From Arthrobacter sp. MYb229 (GTDB lineage: Bacteria > Actinomycetota > Actinomycetes > Actinomycetales > Micrococcaceae): a stretch of 64,000 nucleotides of DNA. Below, one piece after another: positions 44,837-53,428 of the stretch. Numbering within the stretch: position 1 is the stretch's first letter; the number at the start of each line of letters is the position of its first letter. The stretch spans positions 372,001 through 436,000 of the forward strand of contig NZ_PCPS01000002.1 of the NCBI RefSeq assembly GCF_002975405.1, given 5' to 3'. The notes under the pieces are model-generated. The model saw only the letters and a list, made by a program, of their open reading frames with translations, was not told where the DNA came from and did no database searches. Position numbers and translations under genes: made by a program.

Positions 44837-45906
44837 CAGGGGTACATCTCCATTCCCGGGCCTTCAGCCGGCTCGGGAGCGGAGCCCGGAACGTAGCGCA
44901 GCACCTCGGCTCCGGCCTTCAGCCCGGAAGCCACCTCGACGACCTTGCCGTCGGTGACCCCGAGTTCCACCTCGGTGCGGATCTCCTTGCCGTTCTCGTC
45001 GAGCAGCCACACGGCGCCGCTGCCGACCAGTCCACGGACCGCGGTGACCGGCACGGTCAGCACCTCTTCGGCGGACCCGGCATCGATGGACATGGCCATG
45101 GACAGCCCATCGAAGACGACGGTGTCTGCCGGAACGTCGCAGGAAATTTCGCTGCCCGAGGCTCCGGAGCTCTGCCCCTCGGTGGACATCGAGCCCATTC
45201 CCGGGTCCATCTCCTGCTCCGCGGAATCGGCGTCCACCGTGGCCGAGGCGGTATCGCCCACGCTCAGATTTTTGCAGGTGAAGGGCTCGGGCCCGCCCTC
45301 GATGGTGATCGTGGCCTCGAGCGTTCCGTCCATGAGCCGGTAGCGGTCCAGCGGGCTGATCGTCCCGACTGCCTTGAAGTTCTGCGGTTGCACCTTGGCC
45401 AAGTCGGCGCCCTTGGTGACCTCGTCGTCGAGTTCGATGGCGAATTTGCCGACCTTGCCGGTGGCCGGAGCGTACACATCGTGGTAGGCCAGCATCGGTT
45501 CGGCGGCCGGCGCCGGCTCCTCTCCGGCAGAGGATTCTGGATCGGACTCGGTGGTCTCGGCGGGCTCTGGTTGGGTTTCGGCGCGGATCTGGAAGATCCG
45601 GTCGCCCTTGCTCACGTGGTCACCGGGTTTCACGAAGGCCCAGTTCACTACGCCGTCGAGCGGGGCGTTCAGCGGCTGCGCCGCATCGAGCTTGATGCTC
45701 CCGGAAATCGACAGGGTGTTCTCCACGGTGCCCGTTTCCACCATGATTGTTTCGGCCGGCACCTCGCCGGTGGGATATAGCTGGTCCTCGGCGGCCGAGC
45801 TGCTGCCGGTGAAGGCGAGCTTGACCAGGCTGACGGCGACGAGGGCGCCGATCAGCAGCCAGGCGGAAGGAAGGATGAAGCGGCGGAATACGCGGCGTTG
45901 GCTCAT
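44836..45906 (-). CDS. HlyD/MacA-like membrane fusion adaptor
   Basis: The 356-aa protein has one N-terminal helix (ILPSAWLLIGALVAVSLVKL) and a barrel-sandwich/lipoyl portion (LDGVVNWAFVKPGDHVSKGD). Two inserts stand out: an acidic Pro/Glu linker (TQPEPAETTESDPESSAGEE) and a Met/Asp/Ser-rich loop (EMDPGMGSMSTEGQSSGASG). It probably supports the MacB-like permease on the outer face. ATG was chosen eight codons inside the open frame because GAAAAGAG precedes it. Confidence 0.82.
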
Positions 45907-46003
45907 GCAGTAACTCTTTTCACCATTCAATGAATAGCAAAGCGTCCAGCAAATACCAAGCTTATTTGCGGAATAAACCCATCTTTAACCGAAAATGTTG
46001 GAT

Positions 46004-46045
46004 TTTTACTCTACAGGTCAGCTACGACCTGCTTCTGGAGTAAAA
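46004..46045. repeat. Nested inverted repeat in the adaptor/antiporter gap
   Basis: An outer repeat TTTTACTC/GAGTAAAA encloses an inner CAGGTC/GACCTG. The 42-base element lies in an AT-rich divergent region, about 78 bases before the antiporter start, and could be an operator or a leader structure. Confidence 0.4.
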
Positions 46046-46122
46046 GTACTGCGTCGCGGTTCACGGGTGCCGTTGGCGGTGGCGCGGCGCGCTGCGGGCT
46101 TCGCATCGCTTAAGCTGGCGAC

Positions 46123-47307
46123 ATGCATCATGAGCTCGTCGAGAATCTCACCTCCGTGTGGTGGATCGCCCTGGCCGCGGCGGTGGCCCCACTGCTGGCC
46201 ATTGCGACCCGGCGCTATGCGCCCGATGTCGTGTGGCTTCTGGCCTTCGGCACCTTGATCGGGCCGAACCTGCTTGGCCTGGCCGAGCAAACCGAAGCGG
46301 TGGGATTCCTGCGCGAGCTGGGCATGGGATTCCTGTTCCTGCTGGCCGGATTCGAGGTCAACACCGCGGACATGCGCGCCGCGCAGGGCAAGCGGGCGGC
46401 TGCCACCTGGATGATTTGCGCGGCCCTTGGCATCGGCGCATCATTTTTCATCGTGCAGGGGGACTGGCCCGCCGCGATCGCCTTCGGCATCGCCTCGACC
46501 TCCACGGCGCTGGGCACCTTGCTGCCGATTCTGAAGGATTCGGGCACCATGGACACGGCGCTGGGCAGGGCCGTGATGGTGCATGGCGCCTATGGCGAAT
46601 TGCTGCCGATCGTGGCCATGTCGTTGCTGCTGTCCACCCGGGGAACCTGGGTGGCGGCCGGGCTGCTCGTGCTCTTCGCGCTCATCGCCGTAATGGCCAT
46701 CGCCATCCCGGCGCGCTTCTTCCGGCGCGTGCCCTTGCTGGCCCGCGCCTTCTCCAAGGCGTCGAATTCCACCATGCAGACGATGATGCGGCTGACGGTG
46801 CTGCTCCTGGTCTCGCTGATGCTGGTGACCGCGGTCTTCGAGCTGGATGTGGCCCTCGGCGCGTTCGCCGCCGGGATCCTGGCCAACGCGGTGCTCAAGG
46901 CGGTGAAGGCAGAGCATGCCGCAGAGGTGATGCACAAGGTGGAAATCGTGGGATTCAGCTTCCTGATCCCGGTGTTCTTCGTGACCAGCGGCATGAATAT
47001 CAACCTTGCGCAGGTCGCCGCGCAATGGCCGATGCTGCTGGGATTTGTCGCGCTGATCATCCTCGTCCGCGGCCTGCCGGTGTTCCTGCGCGAACGGTTC
47101 GCGCCGCGCAGCTCGGGACGCGGCGGCACGCGCGAGTCGCTGGCCTTGGGTTTCTATGCCGCCACCGGGCTGCCCATTATCGTCGCGGTCACGCAGCTTG
47201 CGGCCTCCAGCGGGATTCTCTCCGAGGTGACCGTGTCCGTGATGGTCACCGGTGGTGCGCTGACGGTGCTGATCTTCCCTGCGGCCGCGAAGCTGCTGGC
47301 CCGCTGA
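46123..47307 (+). CDS. Cation:proton antiporter (CPA2/KefB-like)
   Basis: The 394-aa protein has about 12 helices of the Na+/H+ exchanger fold. Typical segments are FGTLIGPNLLGLAEQTEAVG, GFLFLLAGFEVNTADMRAA, AIAFGIASTSTALGTLLPIL (ion-binding helix area) and DVALGAFAAGILANAVLKAV. It lacks the cytosolic TrkA-N/RCK domain of full KefB, so it may be a simple monovalent cation/proton exchanger. It is apparently monocistronic; a clear binding site before the ATG is not seen. Confidence 0.85.
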   Translation: MHHELVENLTSVWWIALAAAVAPLLAIATRRYAPDVVWLLAFGTLIGPNLLGLAEQTEAVGFLRELGMGFLFLLAGFEVNTADMRAAQGKRAAATWMICAALGIGASFFIVQGDWPAAIAFGIASTSTALGTLLPILKDSGTMDTALGRAVMVHGAYGELLPIVAMSLLLSTRGTWVAAGLLVLFALIAVMAIAIPARFFRRVPLLARAFSKASNSTMQTMMRLTVLLLVSLMLVTAVFELDVALGAFAAGILANAVLKAVKAEHAAEVMHKVEIVGFSFLIPVFFVTSGMNINLAQVAAQWPMLLGFVALIILVRGLPVFLRERFAPRSSGRGGTRESLALGFYAATGLPIIVAVTQLAASSGILSEVTVSVMVTGGALTVLIFPAAAKLLAR

Positions 47308-47427
47308 TTGATCTGCCCGGGAGCTTCGCGGCGCCGGAGAATTGCGCACCGCGTGCCTGCCCGATTCGGCGTAAGGTGGTTGCACCAGCGCGAAGTAATG
47401 CGTTTCGAGCTTTGAGCATTATGATGC

Positions 47428-47457
47428 TTGACTTGTGTCTTCAGCCTGTCCAATAAT
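47428..47457 (+). promoter_or_regulatory. Candidate promoter of the pstS-like gene
   Basis: TTGACT and AATAAT are separated by 18 bases and lie about 25 bases before the GTG start, with GAGGAGC between. A single GTTCA word near 47460 is the only hint of a PHO-box half-site. Confidence 0.5.
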
Positions 47458-47481
47458 TCGTTCAAGATTTGAGGAGCACCC

Positions 47482-48624
47482 GTGCGCCCCAGCCTCCCCC
47501 GCCGGTCGGCATCTGCCCGTTCACCCAAGCTCATAGTCGCCGCAAGCCTGGCTGCGACACTATTGCTGGCCGGATGCGGGTCGGACTACCCGTTGGGCGA
47601 AGCGCAGCGGAATGCCGCGGAGGGCAATACCTCGAATCTTGAAGGCACGCTGACCGGAGGCGGATCCACGGCGCAGAACTCCGCCATGAATGCCTGGACC
47701 ACCGAATTCGCCACGCTGCACCCCAAGGTCCAGGTGCAGTACGCCTCGGTGGGCTCCGGCGCCGGGCGCGCCGGGCTGTTGGCCGGCGGCACCGAATTCG
47801 CCGGATCCGATGCGTACCTCAAGGAAGAAGAGATCCAGCGCTCGATCGAAACCTGCGGCCCGCAGGGCGCGATCAACATCCCCGCCTACATCTCCCCGAT
47901 CACCATCGCCTTCAACCTGCCCGGGATCAGCGAGCTGAATATGGACGCAGAGACCATCGCCAGGATCTTCTCCGGCGAGATCCGCTCCTGGCAGGATCCC
48001 GCCATCACCGCGCTGAATCCGGGGGTGGAACTGCCCGATGTTCCGCTCACCGGGGTGGCCCGTGCCGATGACTCGGGAACCACCGAGAACTTCACGGAGT
48101 ACCTGCACAGCGTTGCCCCCGAAGCCTGGGCCCATGAGCCCGATGGCGGCTGGCCGGATGCGACCGGCCTGGAAAAGGCCCAGGGCAACGCCGGCGTGGT
48201 GACCACGGTGACCCGTGCGGTGGGCGCGGTGACCTATGCCGATGACTCCCTGGTCGATGAGAACCTGGGCAAGGTGAAGCTGAAGGTCGGCGGCGAATTC
48301 GTGGCCGTCAGCGGCGAGGCCGCGGCCCTGGCCGTAGCCGAATCCGAACGCGCCGAAGGCCGCAAGGAGCACGACATCGCGCTGGAGCTGGACCGGAAAA
48401 CCACCGCCGAGGGCGCCTACCCGCTGGTGCTGGTCTCCTATCTGCTGTTCTGCAGCAGCTATGCTGATGCGCAGACCGTGGAACTGGCCAAGACCTTCGG
48501 CCAATACGTGGTCAGCGACGAGGGCCAGAAGGTGTCCGCCGACTCGGCCAAGAGTGCCCCGATGCCCGAGCAGCTGGCCGAAGAAGCCCGCACCGCCATC
48601 GACTCGATCACCGCCGGCTCCTAG
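47482..48624 (+). CDS. pstS: Phosphate ABC transporter substrate-binding lipoprotein PstS
   Basis: The 380-aa protein has a signal with lipobox (LAATLLLAGC) and a PstS-type phosphate-binding domain. It contains LTGGGSTAQNSAMNAWTTEF, VGSGAGRAGLLAGGTEFAGS, and ARADDSGTTENFTEYL, which provide the Ser/Thr/Arg/Asp residues used to bind phosphate in this family. GTG start with GAGGAG ahead. pstC, pstA and pstB do not follow; the next gene is an unrelated MFS transporter, so this copy is orphaned here. Confidence 0.9.
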   Translation: MRPSLPRRSASARSPKLIVAASLAATLLLAGCGSDYPLGEAQRNAAEGNTSNLEGTLTGGGSTAQNSAMNAWTTEFATLHPKVQVQYASVGSGAGRAGLLAGGTEFAGSDAYLKEEEIQRSIETCGPQGAINIPAYISPITIAFNLPGISELNMDAETIARIFSGEIRSWQDPAITALNPGVELPDVPLTGVARADDSGTTENFTEYLHSVAPEAWAHEPDGGWPDATGLEKAQGNAGVVTTVTRAVGAVTYADDSLVDENLGKVKLKVGGEFVAVSGEAAALAVAESERAEGRKEHDIALELDRKTTAEGAYPLVLVSYLLFCSSYADAQTVELAKTFGQYVVSDEGQKVSADSAKSAPMPEQLAEEARTAIDSITAGS

Positions 48625-48903
48625 CCGCGGCGGCCTCGCTTACCCCGGGGCCGGCAGCGCGCGGGAATCGGCAACGCCGGGCCGGTGATCCTGCGGTGCC
48701 GTGCCGCCGGCACACGAGCGGACTGGAGCCGTTCCACCCCGAAGCACGCTGCCTTCCCGGGCACCAGCGTGCTGTTGCAGCCCTTGTAGGACTATAAATA
48801 CAAGCCTAATATCGGGGCTAGGGAGTCGTTCCAAGTCCGGCGCCGAGCGCCCGGATATGTGCAGGAAAATGCTCCCAGACACTCGCTATATCGAGGAGGA
48901 GCA

Positions 48904-50271
48904 ATGACTGCAGCAGCTTCCGCATCGGGGCGTATGACGCCGGAGCAGAAAAGGGTCGCCGGTGCGACAATGGTGGGAACCACCGTGGAGTGGTACGACT
49001 ACTTCATCTATGCCAATGCCGCGGCGCTGGTGTTGGCTCCGCAGTTCTTCACGCCGGCCGAAGGGTCGCTCGGTTCGATCATCGCCTTCGCCACCGTCGG
49101 CATCAGCTTCCTCTTCCGCCCCTTGGGGGCCGTGGTCATGGGCCGGGTTGGCGACCGCTATGGCCGCCGCGCGGTGCTGATCACCACGCTGATCATGATG
49201 GGCGTGGGCACCACGCTCGTTGGCCTGCTGCCAACCTACGCAACCATTGGCGTCTGGGCCCCGATTCTCTTGATCTTCCTGCGCATCGTCCAGGGCTTCT
49301 CCGCCGGCGGCGAGTGGGGCGGGGCCGCGCTCATGGCAGTGGAGCACGCCCCGGACAATGCCCGCGGAAAGTTCGGCGCCTTCCCGCAGCTTGGCGTTCC
49401 GGCGGGCATGCTGCTGGCCTCGGCGGTCAGCGCGATTATCGCCGCGGTGCTCTCCGCGGAGCAGTTCATGGCCTGGGGCTGGCGCATTCCCTTCCTGCTC
49501 AGCTTCGTGCTGATCCTCATCGGCCACTACATCCGCGTGAAAGTCCAGGAGTCCCCGGTCTTCCACGAGCTGGAGAAGACCAAGCAGACCGAGACCGCCC
49601 CGCTGTCCACGCTGTTTCGCAAGCACCCGAAGAAGGTCATCCAGGCGACCCTGGTGTTCATGGGCAACAACACCGCAGGCTACATGCTCACCGGCGGTTT
49701 CATTCTCGGCTATGCGACAAACAAGCTGGAACTGAACGCCGGAGACATCCTCAATATCATCACCATCGGTTCGGTGGCCTGGCTGATTTCCACCTGGTTC
49801 GGCGGCGTGCTTTCGGACAAAATCGGGCGCAAGAAGATGTTCATCATCGGCTGGGTGCTGTTGCTTGCCTGGCTCTTCCCGCTGTTCTTGCTCATCGAAA
49901 CCGCGAACCTGGCTTGGGTCACCGTGTCCCTGGTGGTCTTCGGCGCCTTCATGGGCTTCTCCTACGGGCCGCTGCCGGCGCTCTACGCCGAGCTCTTCCC
50001 GGCGCGCATTCGACTTAGCGGCGCCTCGATCAGCTATGCGCTGGGTTCGGTGGTCGGCGGCGCGTTCGCGCCGACCATTGCCGCCGCGCTGGTGGGCAAG
50101 TTCGATACCACCGTGGCGGTATCCACGTACCTGTTCATTTGGGTGGCCACCTCGCTGCTCGCGACCCTGACGCTGAAGGACCGCACCGGAGCGGACCTGT
50201 ATCCCCAGGATGGGGACACCGAGAACGTTGATCTTGGAAAGCGGAATGAGACCGGCCCGGAAAACCTCTGA
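48904..50271 (+). CDS. MHS-family (metabolite:H+ symporter) MFS transporter
   Basis: This 455-aa, 12-helix protein is of the MHS group (relatives KgtP, ProP, ShiA). It opens VVGTTVEWYDYFIYANAAAL-like (VGTTVEWYDYFIYANA is readable), with motif GRVGDRYGRRAVLI between helices 2 and 3 and FSAGGEWGGAALMAVEH near helix 4. These are hallmarks of organic acid or compatible-solute symporters. The ATG follows GAGGAGGAGCA. The segment between pstS and this gene (about 280 bp) contains no gene. Confidence 0.9.
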   Translation: MTAAASASGRMTPEQKRVAGATMVGTTVEWYDYFIYANAAALVLAPQFFTPAEGSLGSIIAFATVGISFLFRPLGAVVMGRVGDRYGRRAVLITTLIMMGVGTTLVGLLPTYATIGVWAPILLIFLRIVQGFSAGGEWGGAALMAVEHAPDNARGKFGAFPQLGVPAGMLLASAVSAIIAAVLSAEQFMAWGWRIPFLLSFVLILIGHYIRVKVQESPVFHELEKTKQTETAPLSTLFRKHPKKVIQATLVFMGNNTAGYMLTGGFILGYATNKLELNAGDILNIITIGSVAWLISTWFGGVLSDKIGRKKMFIIGWVLLLAWLFPLFLLIETANLAWVTVSLVVFGAFMGFSYGPLPALYAELFPARIRLSGASISYALGSVVGGAFAPTIAAALVGKFDTTVAVSTYLFIWVATSLLATLTLKDRTGADLYPQDGDTENVDLGKRNETGPENL

Positions 50272-50285
50272 GCTGAAAGCGGTCC

Positions 50286-50951
50286 CTATTCTCGGGTGAA
50301 AGTATCCGCGGCCGCGCCGTCGGTGGCCGGATCTTCCAGATCCGCTCCGCCGATGGCTTGCTCTTGCCACTGGGTCGCGCGCCAATTTCCGGGGGAGCCC
50401 TCGAGGATGATGGCCCCGGTGTTGGATACCGAATGCTCCGCGGAGAACGCGGCGTCCAGGTTCTCGCACCGGGCTGCGGCCCAGACGCGGATGATGGCCC
50501 CATGGGTGAAGAGCGCCGCGGTCTGCACACCGGAGGCTGCCGCCTCGGCCACGGCTTCATCGAAGCGTGCCAATTCGGCTGCCCCATCCGGACCGCCGCC
50601 GGGCATCGGGGTTTCCAGCTGTCCGTCGGCCCATCCGAGGGCGACGGACAGGTAGGTCTGGACGGACTGCGGGTCGTTGGCCATCTCCAGCGCGCCGGCG
50701 GAGATCTCACGCAATCCGCTGCGCACGGCGACCTCCAGTCCCAGGGCGTCGGCCAGCGGAGCCGCAGTTTGCTGGGTGCGCACCAGGTTCGAGGCGTAAA
50801 TGGCCTCGATGCCGGTTTCGCCAAGCAGGGCCACCAGGGCTTCGGCCTGCTGCTGCCCGAGCTCGGTCAGCGGCGCTCCCGGTTCCGCCGTGTCGAGGTG
50901 GTGCCCGACGTTCGAAGGTGTTTGTCCGTGGCGAATGAGGAAAAGGCGCAT
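50286..50951 (-). CDS. Histidine phosphatase (phosphoglycerate mutase-like)
   Basis: The 221-aa protein begins MRLFLIRHGQTPSNVGHHLD, with the RHG phosphoacceptor motif, and has the second catalytic His in ALFTHGAIIRVWA. This is the standard arrangement of broad phosphatases of the histidine phosphatase superfamily. The start was placed directly at the RHG strand because the longer frame adds a low-complexity basic segment. It is convergent with the MHS transporter gene (14-bp gap). Substrate is not evident. Confidence 0.88.
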   Translation of the reverse strand: MRLFLIRHGQTPSNVGHHLDTAEPGAPLTELGQQQAEALVALLGETGIEAIYASNLVRTQQTAAPLADALGLEVAVRSGLREISAGALEMANDPQSVQTYLSVALGWADGQLETPMPGGGPDGAAELARFDEAVAEAAASGVQTAALFTHGAIIRVWAAARCENLDAAFSAEHSVSNTGAIILEGSPGNWRATQWQEQAIGGADLEDPATDGAAADTFTRE

Positions 50952-51059
50952 GGGATCATTGTGCCCATTGCGGCGATGCCTTGGGTAGTGCGCCACGCGT
51001 TGAAGGCTCTTGGGCGTCATAGCGGCGGTGCTCATTTATGGCGGCGGCTGGTGGGTATC

Positions 51060-52292
51060 CTAGGCGTGCTGGATCGAGTTCAGCGGCGAGTTCTTGGGCA
51101 GCAGAACCATGACCATCGCCAAGCCCAGCGTCCCGAAGAACGCGCTCACCCACCAGGTGGAATTCCATCCGCCGGTGAGGACCACCAGCCAGGCGACGAG
51201 CATCGGCCCGGTGAAGTTTCCGATATTGAATATCTGTTGCATGAGGCCCATGGCGGCCGGGGCCGAGCCGCCCTCCGGTGCCAGATCAACCGCCAAGCGC
51301 GTCATCGTGGCCGGAACGGCGGCACCGCAGAGCGAGAACAGCCCCACGCAGAGCACCTGAACGAGCACCAGCGATGCCGGGTAGTCGATCGCGAAGGTCA
51401 ATAGGGCCATCACGGCCATGACCGCAAAGGAGGCCAGCAGCATTTTCTTGCCGGCGATTCCGCGGTGCAGCAGCAGCCCGGTGATAATCGCTCCGAGCGC
51501 GTTCAGCCCGCCGACTACCGCCGAGAATAACCCGCCGAGGATTGGCGACAGTCCGTCTTCACGGAAAATGGTGGGCAAGAATCCGACGATTGCCATCCAC
51601 TGCACGGTGTAGCAGCCGAAGATGATGCCGCTGATCCAGATGCGGCCGGAAGCTGCGGTCACCACGATTTTCCTCAAGGCTTCCTTGGCGCTGGTGCCTC
51701 CGCCCGGGGCAGAGGCGGAGACGAACTTGAGAATCAGCAGGATCGGGAGCACGGTCAGCACCGCAAGAATGAACCACCAGCTCTGCCAGGAGATGAAGCG
51801 CAGGGCAACCGCTGTGCCTAAGACGCCGAAGAAGGTGGCGATACCCATGAAGGTGGCCCACCAGCCCACCGCCAGATTCATGCGGTGCAGCGGCGCATGG
51901 GCGCGCACCAGGCCAGGGCCCATCACGCTGCACATGATCACCCCGGCCCCCTCGACGATTCGCGTGCCCAGCAGCATCCCGGCGTTGGGGGAGAAGGAGC
52001 CCATTGCCGAGCCGAGAATGAGCAGGAGCAGGCCGAGGATCATGATTTTTCGCTGGGAATAGATTTCGGCGAGTAGCGACATGGCCAAGCCGCCGAGCAT
52101 GCCGGCGACCTGGACCACCCCCAGCAGCACGCCGGAGAGGATCAACGAGATATGCAGCTCCTCTTGCAGCACCGGAAGCGCCGAAGGGAGCTTCCAGATA
52201 TGCAAGGCCGCCATAATGCCCGCAAAGACCGTTGTTATCCAGGCCGCATCCGTGCGCTGATGCGCGATAGCCGGGGTGGGTCCTGTCGCCAT
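51060..52292 (-). CDS. MFS transporter (CynX/NimT-like)
   Basis: The 410-aa protein has 12 predicted helices and resembles CynX-type MFS permeases, known for cyanate or 2-nitroimidazole. Helix 2 and its loop contain AGMLGGLAMSLLAEIYSQRK, a variant of the MFS signature. Start: ATG with GGAAGG about seven bases upstream, rather than a GTG five codons earlier. It is upstream of the phosphatase on the same strand; no biochemical link is visible. Confidence 0.85.
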   Translation of the reverse strand: MATGPTPAIAHQRTDAAWITTVFAGIMAALHIWKLPSALPVLQEELHISLILSGVLLGVVQVAGMLGGLAMSLLAEIYSQRKIMILGLLLLILGSAMGSFSPNAGMLLGTRIVEGAGVIMCSVMGPGLVRAHAPLHRMNLAVGWWATFMGIATFFGVLGTAVALRFISWQSWWFILAVLTVLPILLILKFVSASAPGGGTSAKEALRKIVVTAASGRIWISGIIFGCYTVQWMAIVGFLPTIFREDGLSPILGGLFSAVVGGLNALGAIITGLLLHRGIAGKKMLLASFAVMAVMALLTFAIDYPASLVLVQVLCVGLFSLCGAAVPATMTRLAVDLAPEGGSAPAAMGLMQQIFNIGNFTGPMLVAWLVVLTGGWNSTWWVSAFFGTLGLAMVMVLLPKNSPLNSIQHA

Positions 52293-52523
52293 GCCACGTC
52301 CTTCCACGCTGGATCACGCGCAAAAAGTTCCGTGATCCGAGACATACGCATGGATTCTTTCATGCTCTGCCGCATCAGGCGCCTTTGTAACGCTTGATGT
52401 TGCACCGTGCATGGCCAGGCGGGGCCGGATTGCGCCATCACGCGCCTGCCTGGCGGCCGTCGGGAGTGTGCGGCGGCCTGTGGTGAGCCAAATGAATTCG
52501 GCATTGACCGGCAACCTGGGATA

Positions 52524-52574
52524 TTGACAATCATCGATGTATTGCCGAAGATTAGATATCGATAGTCATCGATG
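52524..52574 (+). promoter_or_regulatory. Candidate promoter with three ATCGAT cores ahead of arsC
   Basis: TTGACA (52524-52529) is followed by CATCGATG, TATCGATA and CATCGATG (52532-52539, 52557-52564, 52567-52574). Each is a perfect 8-bp palindrome. A likely -10 lies among them (AAGATT or TAGATA). Repeated palindromes overlapping a promoter fit an ArsR-type repressor site. About 180 bases remain to the arsC start; nothing else is seen in the 460-bp gap. Confidence 0.45.
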
Positions 52575-52755
52575 TCTAGCGACGTACGTGTTGATGGTTA
52601 AGCGAGATGGACCATGCTCTTCCAGAGCCGACGAGTTTGCTGTGGGTGTTTTTTATGCCGCCGGTGTCAAAAACGCCTTGGATAAATCACCGTTCTTCAC
52701 AAAGTTGCTGCGTAGCGATGAGTTGCCAGCTGAGAAAAGGAATAGGGCAGTTCAC

Positions 52756-53400
52756 ATGACTTGGACACCGAACGACACCGATCCCACCAAGGACACCCAC
52801 GTATTGGGCCGGATGTCCGAGCATTTAGCCGAACGCTACGCGGGCACGTTCACTCCCGAGATGATAGAACGCTATGTCTTCGAGTCGTATGCCACCTTGG
52901 GGCGTACCGCACGTGTGCGGACCTACCTGGCGGCCATTGCCACCCGCTTCGCCGATGACAGACTGCGCGCGCTCGCTCAATCCATGGGCAGCATTGCCAA
53001 GGACAATCCACAGGTATTATTCGTTTGCGTGCAAAATGCCGGGCGTTCGCAGATGGCCGCTGCATTGCTCGCGGAAGTATCCGGCGGGCGGGTGGAGGTC
53101 CGCTCCGCGGGCTCGTTGCCCGCCGGAGAGATTCAGCCATTGGCGGTGGAGCTGCTCAAGGAACACAATATTAGCTTGGAAGATGCGTTCCCCAAGCCGC
53201 TCACCGATGACGTGGTGCGAGCCGCCGACTATGTCATCACCATGGGTTGCGGTGACACCTGTCCCATCTATCCAGGCAAGCAATACCTGGACTGGGACGT
53301 CGCCGATCCGCAGGATATGACGCTTGACGAGGCGAGAGAGATCTACGCCGACATTGAGCATCGCGTGACCCAGCTCTGGGAACGCATCCAATCCTCCTAA
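52756..53400 (+). CDS. arsC: Arsenate reductase (low-molecular-weight phosphatase type) with N-terminal helical domain
   Basis: The 214-aa protein joins an N-terminal three-helix domain (GRMSEHLAERYAGTFTPEMI; VRTYLAAIATRFADDRLRAL) to an LMW-phosphatase-type ArsC domain. The catalytic P-loop is CVQNAGRSQM (Cys-X5-Arg-Ser), and the Asp/Pro region is in DWDVADPQDM. ArsC reduces arsenate to arsenite. This two-domain form is typical for actinobacteria. ATG was chosen with AAAGGA upstream; a frame continues 73 codons earlier but lacks domain similarity. No arsB, acr3 or arsR is adjacent. Confidence 0.85.
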   Translation: MTWTPNDTDPTKDTHVLGRMSEHLAERYAGTFTPEMIERYVFESYATLGRTARVRTYLAAIATRFADDRLRALAQSMGSIAKDNPQVLFVCVQNAGRSQMAAALLAEVSGGRVEVRSAGSLPAGEIQPLAVELLKEHNISLEDAFPKPLTDDVVRAADYVITMGCGDTCPIYPGKQYLDWDVADPQDMTLDEAREIYADIEHRVTQLWERIQSS

Positions 53401-53428
53401 GCAGCCGGACCGTCGCGGCCGCATCGCG

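Noticed and set aside
48783-48804. CTTGTA/TACAAG inverted repeat before the MHS gene
   Set aside because: A 6-bp stem with a 10-nt loop and no T run is too weak to call an operator or terminator.
48886-50469. 527-codon open frame on the minus strand
   Set aside because: It lies opposite the MHS transporter, which has clear family motifs and a strong ribosome-binding site; the antisense translation is rich in His, Arg and Glu without motifs.
52537-52755. 73-codon N-terminal extension of arsC
   Set aside because: It covers the ATCGAT operator region and adds no similarity; the ATG at 52756 has AAAGGA before it.
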